Assembly: GCA_035048495.1 (NCBI GenBank)
Contig: CM068552.1
Location: 23,314,154 to 23,378,153, forward strand
DNA from: Euptelea pleiosperma
Lineage: Eukaryota > Streptophyta > Magnoliopsida > Ranunculales > Eupteleaceae
Direction of reading: 5' to 3'
Length of the DNA: 64,000 nucleotides
The notes below the pieces were generated by a model, which was given only the letters and a program-made list of their open reading frames with translations, had not been told where the DNA came from and searched no databases. Each line of letters opens with the position of its first letter. Position 1 is the stretch's first letter. Below, piece by piece: positions 24,012 to 35,105 of the stretch. Both the position numbers and the translations under genes were made by a program.

Positions 24012-25920
24012 TTGCCTCATTCGCGTATGCCCGTTTGGAATCGTCCGAATAAACGCTTGGTTCGATCTGAGAATCACATACCTACAGTAGATCCTCTACT
24101 GAATTCTTCCCCATCTCTTTCCCCACCCGCCTCCCCCAGTACTACTACCTTTGTAGTCATGACAGTCGAACGACCTCTTATCGAGACGTTCGCCCCTATC
24201 TCTGCTAATCCACCCACTTGTATTATTCTCCCACCTACTACGGCAGTACAGTTTGAGATTAGGCCGCAGACGATCCAAATGCTGCCAACCTTTCGTGGTC
24301 TCCCAAGAGAAGACCCATATTCCCATATTAGGGAATTCTAACATGTCATCCTACTTTTCAAGAATCAGAACTCGATGATGACAATGTGCGTTTGCGAGTT
24401 TTCCCATTCTCACTCAAAGACCGAGCCTCAGATTGGCTCTACTCCTTACCCGCTGATTCAATCAGCAGTTGGAAAGAGTTGGTGGCAAATTCATGTCTAA
24501 ATTCTACCCCATGACTCGGACCAACCAAATGAAGCAACTCATCCAGGACTTTCGACAGAAGTCCGATGAAAAATTTTTCGAAGCGTGGGATAGATTCCAA
24601 GACTACCTGACTAAGTGCCCCCACCATAGCATCGACAAGGGCAATCTTGTCCATGTCTTCTACAAGGGACTTACTGATGAGTCCCGGACCATGGTAGAGT
24701 CAATGTGCCAAGGAAAATTCCTGCACCAAACTCCGACTGATGCATACAAATTCTTGGGAGAGTTAGGAGAAAACTCTCAACATTGGACGACTGACTCAGA
24801 GTTTAGTCGAACCACTTCGGTCCAAAGGACAACCAAGGGACATGATGCTACAACTGATACTGAGCTTTGATCTGTCATTCAAGAGTTGAGCAAGTCAGTC
24901 TCGGCACTGGCTGTGTCTGTACAAAAGCCTACTCAACAATCTACTCCAGTCATGCATGTGGGACACAAGAGCCCTATGGAATCCTGCACCCTCTGTCTGC
25001 AACCCTCCCATACTACTGAGCATTGCCCTTTGAATGAAGGATAGTCTAATCCTCTTCAGGAAGAAGTTTATATTTTCAGCACATACAAACCACCCACTCA
25101 GAACTCGTATAGTCAATCTTATCATCCTGACACGAGAAATCACCCTAACTTCTCTTGGAGGCCTCAATCTACTCTACCGCCAGCTCAACCTCCGCGTCAA
25201 CCTCAGGGCATGTATCCTCCTGGGTTCAATCAACCCAATAGGCAATTCAATCAGGGACAATACCAGCAGAGTCAGTACCCGTCTACTCCAAACCAGCAGT
25301 TCCAACAGGGTCAATACTCTGGACAACCAAGCACATTTTAGAATCAGCAAAGAGTTCCCCAGAACTTTCAGAACCAACAGATTGTCCCAACTAATTCTCC
25401 AGCATATAACTATAATGCCCCGATGAGCTCGAGTCGCGAATTGGTGCCTCAGCTCCCATTAGCTGCCCCCATACAGTCGGTCTCCAAACCCGGTATCGAG
25501 GACCTTCTAGCTCAACTCATTACTCAATCTATGCAACGCCTAGAGCAACAGCAACAGCAATCCATACTTCGTCTAGAGCAACGCTTAGGCAACCTGGAAG
25601 CTGAGAAAGCTAAAGGCATCTTCCCTAGCCAACCCGTAGCTAACCCAAAAGGAAATGCCAAAGGAGCAGTATATGAGATCGGTTCCCAATCTCAAAGCCA
25701 GAATGAGAATTGTCAAGGGGAGGTGCAAGCTGTAACCACCTTACAATCTGGAAAAACTGTGGACATGGGAGTCCAATCACCACCGGTGCCATCTCCAGCA
25801 TCCATCACTCGTACAGAGGAAACTTGTCCAAATCCTACCTCTGCTTCTTCTACCTCTGCACCAACATCAGATTTCCTGTACAGAAATCGAAGGCTAAAGA
25901 CAAATCCATTTGTCGAGTAA
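24012..25920 (+). pseudogene. Athila gag, broken
   Basis: The capsid-like part reads in pieces: 24012-24341 (to a TAA), then after a frame change 24469-24870 ('SKFYPMTRTNQMKQLIQDFR', 'FYKGLTDESRTMVESM') to a TGA. It is followed by a zinc knuckle (CTLCLQPSHTTEHC, about 24985-25030, CX2CX4HX4C) and Q/N-rich sequence with more stops near 25042 and 25339. The last piece, 25423-25920, has 'QRLEQQQQQSILRLEQRLGN' and 'EVQAVTTLQSGKTVD', typical of Athila gag. Gag would form the particle that packages element RNA. At least four stops or frame changes mean this copy cannot make it. Confidence 0.85.
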
Positions 25921-26843
25921 AGCCTCCCTTCCCGGACAGACTTGTTCAAGATAAGCGGGATCAGCAATTCTCAGAGATCTTAGACGTCTTTAAAGACGTC
26001 CAGATCAATATCCCATTCCTTTCTGCTATCAAGCAAATCCCCTTCTATGCCAAATTTCTCAAGGACTTGTGCACAGTTAAGCGGCGTACGCATGTACCCA
26101 AAGCTGCCTTCTTGGCCGAAAAAGCTACCGTGTTCATTCAACGCAATAGTGTGATCAAACACAAGGATCCAGGTAGCCCAACTGTCCAATGTGAAATTAG
26201 AGACAACTTTAGCTGCACTGCCTTGCTAGATTTAGGGGCTAGCGTTAACCTCATACCATTCTCGGTATATCAGCAGTTAGGACTGAAAGATATGAAGCCT
26301 ACCAATGTCACCCTGAAATTGGCTGATTAGTCCATCAAGATTCCAAGAGGAATCATTGAAGATGTCCTAGTAAAAGTCGCTGACTTTTATTATCCTGTGG
26401 ACTTTATCATTCTAGACACCGAGCCGTGTCAGGATAACTGCATTCCGATCATCCTAGGCCGTCCTTTCCTTGCCATCGCGAATGCACACATCGGGTGCCG
26501 GGATGGAAACATGTCCATTGCTTTCGGAAACCTCAAAGCTGAGGTCAATATCTTTCGTCTAATGCAACAAGACGCCGATCGCGATGTGGCCGATGAAATG
26601 TGTGTCGTTGAGAGTCTAATCCCGGACTCCACCGAAGATATTCTTAAACAGTGTTTAGCACACTTTGGGGCTGACTTTGCAACAGAGTCAGCTATTTCTG
26701 ATCTCAATGATCTTTTGGAGACTGCTCCACTACTAGAGATCCCCGCTCCACTCATCGAGTTCGAGCCTCTGATAACCATGGCCAGAGAACCATCCTTCCT
26801 TTTACTACTGAAGTCAAACCTCTTCAATCCGTGTCTTCTGTGA
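25920..26843 (+). pseudogene. Athila protease region, broken
   Basis: Homology continues in a shifted frame with 'DQQFSEILDVFKDVQINIPF' and the aspartic protease site 'ALLDLGASVNLIPFSVYQ' (about 26215-26275). In this lineage a DLGAS-type site is usual. A TAG at 26328-26330 interrupts it, and the second half continues with 'IPIILGRPFLA' (about 26445-26475). Another frame change near 26831-26843 separates it from RT. Confidence 0.85.
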
Positions 26844-29778
26844 CACCTACTTCAACTCCATCTGCTCCAACATTGGAGCTCAAGCCATTTCCAACAGATC
26901 TTTCCTATGCCTATCTTGGTCCTAAGGAAACCTACCCTGTCATTATTGCTTCCGCTTTGTCTGCGAGTGAACGTAAGAAACTTCTCGAGCTGCTCAACGA
27001 GCACAAATCTGCGATAGGTTGGACTATAGATGATATTCGTGGCATAGACCCCTCGGTGTGCCAACATCACATCTATCTTGAGGATGAATCCAAAACCTCT
27101 CAAGAACACCAGAGAAGGTTGAACCCCGTCTTGAAGGATGTAGTTCGGGACGAGGTCCTTAAACTGTTAGATGCGGGTATCATTTACCCCATCTCCGATA
27201 GCAAATGGGTGAGTCCTATTCATGTCATCCCTAAAAAGGCAGGATTCACAGTTGTGGAAAATGAGAACAAGGAAATGGTCACCCAGTGCCTGAAGAAAGG
27301 GTGGAGAGTCTACATCGATTACCGACGACTCAACACCAACACTAGGAAGGACCACTTTCCTTTACCCTTCATCGACCAAATGTTGGAGAGACTAGCAGGT
27401 CACTCCTATTACTGCTTCCTCGATGGTTACTCAGGGTATAATCAAATACCCATTGCCCCTGAGGATCACGAGAAGACAACTTTCACCTGTCCCTTTGGCA
27501 CTTTTGCCTACAAGCACATGCCCTTTGGCCTCTGCAATGCACCCGCGACCTTTCAAAGGTGTATGATGAGCATATTCTCTGACATGGTGGAAAAATCCTC
27601 GAAGTCTTTATGGACGACTTCTCAGTTTTTGGGTCATCCTTTGATGACTGTCTGAACCATCTAGGGCTTGTACTTCAACGCTGTCAGGACAAGCGACTTG
27701 TCCTCAATTGGGAGAAATGCCACTTCATGGTGACGAAGGGCATTGTTCTAGGACATGTCATTTCCCATCAGGGCATTGAGGTCGACAAAGCTAAAATCGA
27801 TATCATCTCGACCTTGCCTACTCCTAAGTCTGTGCGTGACATCCAGTCCTTTTTGGGACACGGAGGATTCTATAGGCGATTCATCAAGGACTTCTCTCAA
27901 ATCGCTCGACCTCTGTCCCATCTTCTGGCTAAAGATAGTCCTTTCGACTTTAATGCTGACTGTGTCAAGGCATTTGAGCGTCTCAAATCTGAGCTCACTA
28001 CCGCGCCCATTATCCGTCCCCCGGACTGGACTCTACCTTTCGAGGTAATGTGCGATGCTTCTGACTACGCCTTAGGAGCCGTTCTAGGGCAGAGAGTTGA
28101 CAAAAGGTCACACGTGATCTACTACGCGAGCAAAACTCTTAACTCTGCCCAAATGAATTACTCCACCACTGATAAAGAACTCCTGGCGGTAGTCTTCGCC
28201 CTTGATAAATTCCGTCAGTACCTCTTAGCCACTAAGGTGGTAGTGTACACTGATCATGCAGCCCTTCGTTCTCTCATGTCGAAAAAGGAAACCAAGCCTC
28301 GATTAATTCGATGGATTCTCTTACTGCAGGAATTCGACCTCGAGATTAAGGATAAGAAAGGAACTGAGAATGTAGTGGCTGATCACTTGTCTAGACTGAC
28401 TTTAGAGTCATCCTTCGACACCCAGCCCATCACTGAGACCTTTCCAGACGAACAACTGTTCGCCATCTCCGTTCATCCATGGTATGCTGACATTGTCAAC
28501 TACCTTGTCACCGAAGAAATGCCTTCACACTGGTCAAAACAGGACAAAAGCCAATTCCTAGCAAGAGTTAAGTACTACTCTTGGGATGACCCTTATTTGT
28601 ATAAATACTGTCCTGACCAGATCATTCGTCTCTATGTACCTGAGTCGGACCAACTTAGTATCTTGTCCTCGTGTCATGACCAACCTTGTGGTGGTCATTT
28701 CAGCACTAAGAAGACTGCAGAAAAAGTACTGCAATGCGGATTCTACTGGCCCACATTATTTAAAGATGCCCACATCTACAGCAAAACCTATCCTAATTGC
28801 CAACATCTAGGCCGCATCTCCCAGAGGAACATGATGCCCCTAACTCCCATCCAGGTCGATGAAATATTTGACATTTGGGGCATCGACTTCATGGGCCCCT
28901 TTCCCGTTTCCTATGGTTTTGAGTACATTCTCCTTGCGGTAGACTATGTATCCAAATGGATAGAAGCCATTCCCACCAAGACCAATGACCACAAAGTGGT
29001 GGTCAAATTCCTAAAGGAGTTCATCTTCGCCCGATTCGGTGCCCCTAAGGCCATCATTAGTGATGGGGGCACCCATTTCTGCAATAGGATATTCGAGAAA
29101 TTAATGAAAAAGTATGGGGTAACCCACAAGGTTGTCCTAGCTTATCATCCGCAGACTAGTGGTCAAGTGGAGGTTTCTAATCGTCAGATCAAGCAGATCT
29201 TGGAGAAGATAGTCAATACCACACGTAAAGACTGGTCTACTTGTCTCACTGATGCTTTATGGGCATACAAAACCGCCTACAAGACCCCACTCAATATGTC
29301 TCCCTATCGTCTCGTCTTTGGGAAACCTTGTCATCTACCGGTAGAGATTGAACATCGTGCTCTGTGGGCCATTAAGAAGCTCAACTTCGACCTCGACTCT
29401 GCAGGGGAGGAGCGAAAACTTCAAATGAATGAGTTAGAAGAACTCAGAAATGATGCCTACAACTTGTCCAAGAATTATAAAGCAAAAATGAAGTGGATAC
29501 ATGACAAGAGCATCCTCAGGAAAGAGTTCCATCCAGGACAGAAGGTCCTTCTTTATAATTCCCGTCTTCATCTCTTCCCTGGGAAATTGAAATCTAGGTG
29601 GACCAGTCCTTATACGGTCACAACAGTCACACCCTTTGGGGCAATCACTATTGAGGATCCCAAAGATCACTCCTCTTTTCAGGTCAATGGGCAGCGTCTA
29701 AAACAGTTCCATGAACTTGATGTGTCATTCATTCAGACTTTTGAGATTGATCTCATCAATCCTGTCTATGTCGACTGA
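26831..29778 (+). pseudogene. Athila RT, RNase H and integrase, one frameshift
   Basis: RT begins in the frame 26831-27655 ('GWRVYIDYRRLN', 'FPLPFIDQMLERLAG', 'GYSGYNQIPIAPEDHEKTTF', 'FGLCNAPATFQRCMM'). One base appears lost from the A run near 27592-27596, and the frame continues at 27610-29778 with the catalytic FMDD box. RNase H follows ('[14 protein letters not shown]', '[11 protein letters not shown]'), then integrase with D, D and E in 'GIDFMGPF', 'ISDGGTHF' and '[13 protein letters not shown]'. The 722-codon frame has no stop. In the integrase HHCC zinc finger the first cysteine is replaced (YPNC instead of CxxC), which should weaken zinc binding. The RNA-dependent DNA synthesis role is known for the family. 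This copy is inactive as written. Confidence 0.93.
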
Positions 29779-30138
29779 TGATCCACTCAGTCTCCTGTGC
29801 TCCAACTTGGTTGGGGGTGCCTACCACCCCCGTTGTGTCTGGCTGAAGACGTAAAACTTAGCGCTTTCGAAAAGGCAATTCCGGTATTCCTAGAGTACAT
29901 GAGTCTCATGCATTTGTTATTACTGTTATATCTTTGAAAATGCAAGTACATTCATTCTTCTGATCATCAGGTATCACACACTGTCAAGTTTCTGCCGACT
30001 TGGTAACATCCTCCCTGAACCTTTGCATCATCTTCATTGATTTTTCATCATTTTATGTCCCGGTCATGAGCACCGAGGACGGTGCTGTATTTTGGTTGGG
30101 GGTGGGTATTTACCAAAACTCATGTCTTCATTTTGATA

Positions 30139-30210
30139 AAAAAATAAAATAAAATAAAATAAAATAAAATAAATAAAATAAAATAAAATAAATAAAATAA
30201 AATAAAATAT
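30139..30210. repeat. (AAAAT)n/(AAAT)n microsatellite
   Basis: About 70 bases of AATAAA-type pentamers and tetramers lie in the element's 3' region. Confidence 0.9.
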
Positions 30211-31731
30211 TTGTTTTTGGGGTGATTTTCGATATTCTCCAAAAGTTTTCTAGAATTTCAAAAATGTGTCAAATACCCTGACTTTGATTAGCTGAAAACC
30301 TCCGTTAAGTCGGTATTGAGGATGTCAATTTTTGTTTAAGGTTAGCTTTGAGTCAAGTCAAGCGTGGCTACAGCAGTTTTGAAAACTTAGAAAAACTCAG
30401 ATTCGGCACAATTGTACACTATCAATATCAGAGTCATCCTAAGTTTAGAAATTCTGGAGATCCTATGAGAATAATTGTGGAGACTTAACCCAGTGAGCTT
30501 TCGAGCCTTTAATCAATTCAGAGGATTATACAACAATTCTGAGCCATAAGATGACTCACTATTCTTCTTGCCCGCAATATTCGTTGAGAGATCTCATTAT
30601 CTTTTGCTTCGATCATAAAACTCGGAACGACATCAAAAATTAGATTACTACAATAGAACCTTCTCTGTATCCAGTCAAGACAGTATGCATGGTAGTGCAA
30701 ACCCTAGAAAATGATTTAGGCTATTTTTCTGAACCATTCAGCCTTTTTACTCACCTGAATTATACTTCACTAGAAACCCCTTGAACCCTTCTATAAAAGC
30801 CTTTTCTTTGTAAACCCATCAACCTAAAATCCAATCCAGCTACGAAGCATGATTGGCTACCCTTATTTTGAGATGGACAAAAGAATAACTGATATGGGTG
30901 TACCGTGAAAAAGAAAAGTAAAGAAGAAGAATCAAAAGAAAAAGAAAGTGGTTCAAGCTGAAAACAAAATATGAAAAGAAAGTATGAAAAAGTGCTGAAA
31001 AGAAATTGAGCAGTCTCAGAAATATCAAGAAAAAGAGAAAAATACAAAAAAAAAGGAAAAAGAACCAGATAATGGTGTTACGCCGCAGGAAAAATGTAAG
31101 AAAATGGCAATATCCTCTCAAGATCTTTGAAATCCTGTATACCTTTATTTTTCTACACCTGACCTAAGCCTCATTACAACCCAGGAAAGTCCTACTTGAT
31201 TCTAGGATAGCACGATCATAAAATGTGGAGATTGGAGAAGGAGAAGCTATAGAGTTTGATCTAACGTTCCCGAGTGAAGTGGTATTCCAATCATGAGATC
31301 TTCTTCTGTTAAAGATGTCCTTCCTTTAAATAATACATATGTGAGATCTTTGCTTTCATATATCAACACATCTCCTCACATATAAATTGAGAGAAAAGAA
31401 GAAAACCCTTCTTGTGTGATTCTATTCTGAGTGCTAAACATGTGAGATTTGAGGTCGAGGCATAAAAACTTAGAGGTGATCTGGAAATCTTTACTGTCGG
31501 ATGATGAGAATGTTGAGCACACACACATGCCGAGTCTGACTATTCTGGGTCATGATTATCAGTCTGTAGTCTTGCCAAAACTTTCCAACTCTTCGCTAGC
31601 ATGTAACTATTTTTGCATCCAATGATTTGACGAACGGTGTTTTCCCTAAGCTAATATGAAAAAAGTGTGCAGCATGTGCAGAGCCCTTTTAAGCTCATTT
31701 ATTTCGCACTAATTGCCAAGGATTGGCAATA

Positions 31732-31747
31732 TGCTGGTTGGGGGTTG
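31732..31747 (+). other. Polypurine tract of the Athila element
   Basis: TGGTTGGGGGTTG directly precedes the 3' LTR start at 31748, in the plus-strand primer position. It is interrupted by T residues, as in the nearby copy at about 30091. Confidence 0.5.
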
Positions 31748-32722
31748 TGATATTCGCTCAAAAGTGCTTATTTTAAGCAATTATCCTTTTAGCGTTATCG
31801 CATTCTCCTACGTAAAACTGCTCTAATTATCTACTTTTCTACGTAAGAGTCTATCTCATTGCGTAGAACACACTTTTCTGGACGAAATGGTATATTTGCA
31901 TGCATTAAACACATTTTTAGAAGTCTAGATATTAAGCCATTCTGATTAAGTCTCATTACGCGCTTCTTCTATCGCAGGAAACCCCGATGGGACAATTCTC
32001 GAGACTTGCGAGCCCACATCAATTAGGAAAGACCATTATCAAAGCTTAAAGAGACCACATGCTATGACTAAAAGATATGGGCCAACTATGGGCTGAATAG
32101 GAGGACCAAAAAGCCGGCCCAAAGAACGAAAAGAACAGGAGAGCCAATGACCAAGAGACGGACCAAAGCGTTTAAAGCCACATGAGTCAGCAAGGAATGA
32201 TAGTCTACTCTACTGGAGAAGCGTGAGGATGGTCACAGTGAAGACCAGGGTTCCAGACCCTCTGCCAATACTTTTCTCCATTTTTTTGATACTTTCTCTC
32301 TCATCTCTCCTTATTCTCTCTCTCTCTTCATCTCTCGATCCTCGAATCTACTGACTTAACCCCAAAACTCCTACCCTTCGGCTCTATCTCATCTCCCTTA
32401 GCTTTCTGACCGTTGGATCTTCCATCGGACCATTGGATCTTCAAACGGATCGTTGGATCTCTCTAGATCCGTTGATCTACCAATCTGGGTCCCAATCAAG
32501 TCACCATCCATCCGATCGCCATCAGACTGTCTGTCACATCATCTTGTGAGACGATGGACATCATCAATCCATGTGAGCCAATAGCCGGGCCCATCATCAT
32601 CGACCCGCTGTCCGACCAGTTTGTGGACCCCGTGAATTTCCAAAGAATTTTAATTAAATTTTAAAAAATGGGGGGTCCACTAAATAGGGACATTCCCCAA
32701 GGAAAAGTAGACTTTTACTTTA

Positions 32723-32753
<31 letters not shown>

Positions 32754-34348
32754 TATTTTATTTCAAAAATACCCTATTTCCATTAAAGGAAATAGGGAGC
32801 TTTATAAGAGAAGGGAGAAGGGTTCGTTTGAACCCTAATCCCCCTCCAATCTCTTCCAATCCTTTCACTTTACTCTTCCCCTCGTTTTTGGCCCCATCTT
32901 CCTCCTCCTTTCTTCTTCTTCTTTTTCATCTTCTTCATCTTCTTTCTAATGTTCTCGCCGGAGTTGCAGGTTGCAACTCCAGCCATCACCTGCACGACCC
33001 CATCATCTTATCCCCTTCTCTTCTTCTCCTTCTCGTCTTCTTCTTCATTTTCGTCTTGCAGGCACAAGGGTGAACCAGCGCCTGCAACTTGCAACGCTTG
33101 CTGCCCCCACCTGCAGATCGCCGGAACTGCAACTCCGGTCACCACTCGAGAACCAGCAAGCTAACGGCTTGAATCCTCTAAGCTAACGGCTTGAATCCTT
33201 CAAGTTAACGGCTTGAATCCTCCACAACAGCACCATCACTGTCCAGCCACCACATCACGGCCTGCAACTTGCAGGCCGTTATCGTCTTCTCCGGCCATCT
33301 CCATCTTCACCACCGCCCGGAGCATCACCACTGATCTGCACGCCTGCCCTTGCCGCCCCTTTTCTAACAACAAAGGGGAACGCCCTTTTCTTCTTGATCT
33401 CCTCCATTTGCAGTGCTGCACCACCGCCTCAGCCACCATCTTCTCAATAGCTAGCAACGATCACTTGCTGCTATCGTCCCCCCTCCATTTTAGATCCATT
33501 CTCCTCCAATCCGTCTTCACCTTCTTCTTCTTCTTCAAAAAAAAAAAAGGAAGGATAGAAGAGAGGAGAGGAAATCAACACTGTTGCAGGTGGCTCCACC
33601 ACCGTTTTCTCCATCCACCTTGCTGCCTCGCTGACCAACAGCACCCATACACTGTGTTCCCCTACCGGTGTAACCACAGCATCTCCACACGTTGCCGCCT
33701 AACACTTTCCATTGGCTTGCATGTGCACGTGGTGAACTCTAAGGTAGGATTTCGATCATTGTGTCTCTATAGGACCTCTTTCTCTCTCAACTCTCTCTTT
33801 CTCTAAAGCTTGTTATCTTCTTTTCTCTAGATTTTCTTATTTTCTCTCTCTATACTAGTCCTTTATCTCTCAAGATCTCTCTTGTTTTCTTTTTCTCTCT
33901 CTTGATGTTTCTTTCTCTCTCTAGTTTTCTATTTTTTTTATCTCTCTTTATCTATTTTATTTGTTTTATGCAATTTGAAGTTGAACATTGTAAGTTGAAA
34001 TAAATTCGATAAATAAATTCTTCTTTTATATTATTATTTTTCTTTTTTTTATTATCTCTCATGTGATGTTATTGATAGTATAATCCCTTTCACTAAAAAT
34101 CATGTTTTAAAAATCATAAATCCACCATTCTCACCTCTCCATACCATCCATGAATTTCTGGCATTTTTCTGGCAAAAATCCGTCATTTTATGTTATTGAT
34201 TGCGTTAACTAAACCCGAGTGCGGATCGACATCCGAAACTTTCCACTGTGCAAGAATTACTATTTTTGCAGGAATTAAATCGGAAAAGATACAATTTTGT
34301 TGGAATTAGGGTTTCCGTAATCAACGACGCGGAAAAAACCTACTTTCA
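31748..34348 (+). mobile_element. Athila 3' LTR, 2.6 kb, uninterrupted
   Basis: It starts TGATATTCGC and ends CCTACTTTCA, followed by the target duplication CACCA. Its U3 holds three tandem copies of a ~21-base GGATCTTCnnnCGGACCnTT unit (about 32410-32466). The promoter is TTTATAAG at 32801. The transcribed part contains a CCGGAGTTGCAG..GCAACTCC palindrome (about 32957-32982) and three 22-base units near 33160-33223. A CT/AG-rich stretch lies near 33770-33950. Confidence 0.95.
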
Positions 34349-35102
34349 CACCAAAAGCAAAGTCGTCTGGCACGTAATTGCATGCAGTCCCACAAACCCT
34401 AACATCTGGAGAAAATACAGTGTCGGCTTCAATTGGTCTCGGACACTGCAAATTAACAATCTGAGGCACCGAATTATAGATTTTCGAATATCCCCATAGT
34501 GGACTTTAACGTCGTTGAGGAGGAAATCGGAGATGGGGTAAAGATCGGTGTAGACGTCGCAGGTGAGGAGCTGAGGGTGCATGCCAAAGATCCGGCCAAT
34601 ATCGGACCATTCGATGCCCATCGAATAGAGGCATTTCTCGATGGATTTGACGGAGTTAAGAGAGCCAGAGCATAAATTAAAATTTAAAACAGGAAGTAGA
34701 GAGGAGAAGGAGAAAAAGAAAGAGAAGACGCACCTGTGTTTGAAGAACTTGGAGATCGCAGTGGCAACAACTGGTTAGGAACCCACCGAAGAGAAGAGGA
34801 AGAAGAGGGAGATGAGAAGAGCAAGCGGTGGAAGCTCTTGCTACAGTTCCAAAAGAAACCCTAGCTTATAATATAACATGCCTATTTTCCAGCGGGCAAA
34901 TTTTATTTGCTCATCAAAGCATAAATCTCGGGAAAATATTCAAACAGGGGGGCGGTGATAAAATATTCTGCCGTAAACGCGGATGAATGTGTGGGCCCAG
35001 ACAAATCTTGGCCCACGAAAATGGCACACCAAACACGAGTAAAAGGGCATTTGCCGGCTAAATATTTTATTTTCCCACCGTCGATGCCTACCAAACATGC
35101 CC
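34349..35102. mobile_element. PIF/Harbinger-like element, right half
   Basis: The right end CTACCAAACATGCCC (35088-35102) is the partner of the left terminal repeat at 16292, followed by TTA (35103-35105). Near the end the AAATATTTAGCC motif (- strand sense) repeats the left subterminal motif. No transposase sequence is seen in either half. Confidence 0.7.
34354..34665 (-). pseudogene. mTERF gene fragment, N-proximal part
   Basis: The - strand reads 'SVKSIEKCLYSMGIEWSDI', 'FGMHPQLLTCDVYTDLYPI', 'DIRKSIIRCLRLLICSVRDQ' and 'FLQMLGFVGLHAITCQTT', the repeated helical modules of an mTERF protein, running up to the Athila insertion. Its continuation is at 17110 on the other side. Upstream, near 34725 on the - strand, AACACAG/GTGCGT looks like an exon end and splice donor, so the fragment may derive from genomic DNA and not from a cDNA. 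I do not see a full N-terminus. Confidence 0.8.
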
Positions 35103-35105
35103 TTA

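Larger units (their letters stand above)
29779..31747 (+). mobile_element. Athila 3' internal non-coding region
   Basis: No env-like or other ORF is recognisable in these 1.97 kb. It has an AAAAT/AAAT microsatellite (about 30139-30210) and two GGTTGGGGGT tracts, at about 30091 and just before the 3' LTR. Full-length Athila elements often have an extra ORF here. It is lost or never present. Confidence 0.7.
17111..34348 (+). mobile_element. Full-length Athila-type Ty3/gypsy retrotransposon
   Basis: The element runs from 5' LTR (17111-18417 plus 21057-22312) through a tRNA-Asp primer site, gag, protease, RT, RNase H and integrase to the 3' LTR (31748-34348). The target duplication is CACCA (17106-17110 and 34349-34353). 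Over the first ~330 bases the two LTRs differ at six positions, about 2%, so the insertion is fairly young. The 2.6 kb LTRs, tRNA-Asp primer, RNase H-integrase order and RT text ([16 protein letters not shown]) fit the Athila lineage. Stops and frameshifts in gag and pol make it non-autonomous. No env-like ORF is seen. Confidence 0.95.

Noticed and set aside
33213..33806. + strand open frame of 197 codons, repeated in part at 21178-21522
   Set aside because: It is in the transcribed half of the Athila LTR. The copy in the 5' LTR is truncated, and the text is Ser/Thr/Cys-rich low complexity. A short LTR-encoded peptide cannot be excluded but nothing supports it.
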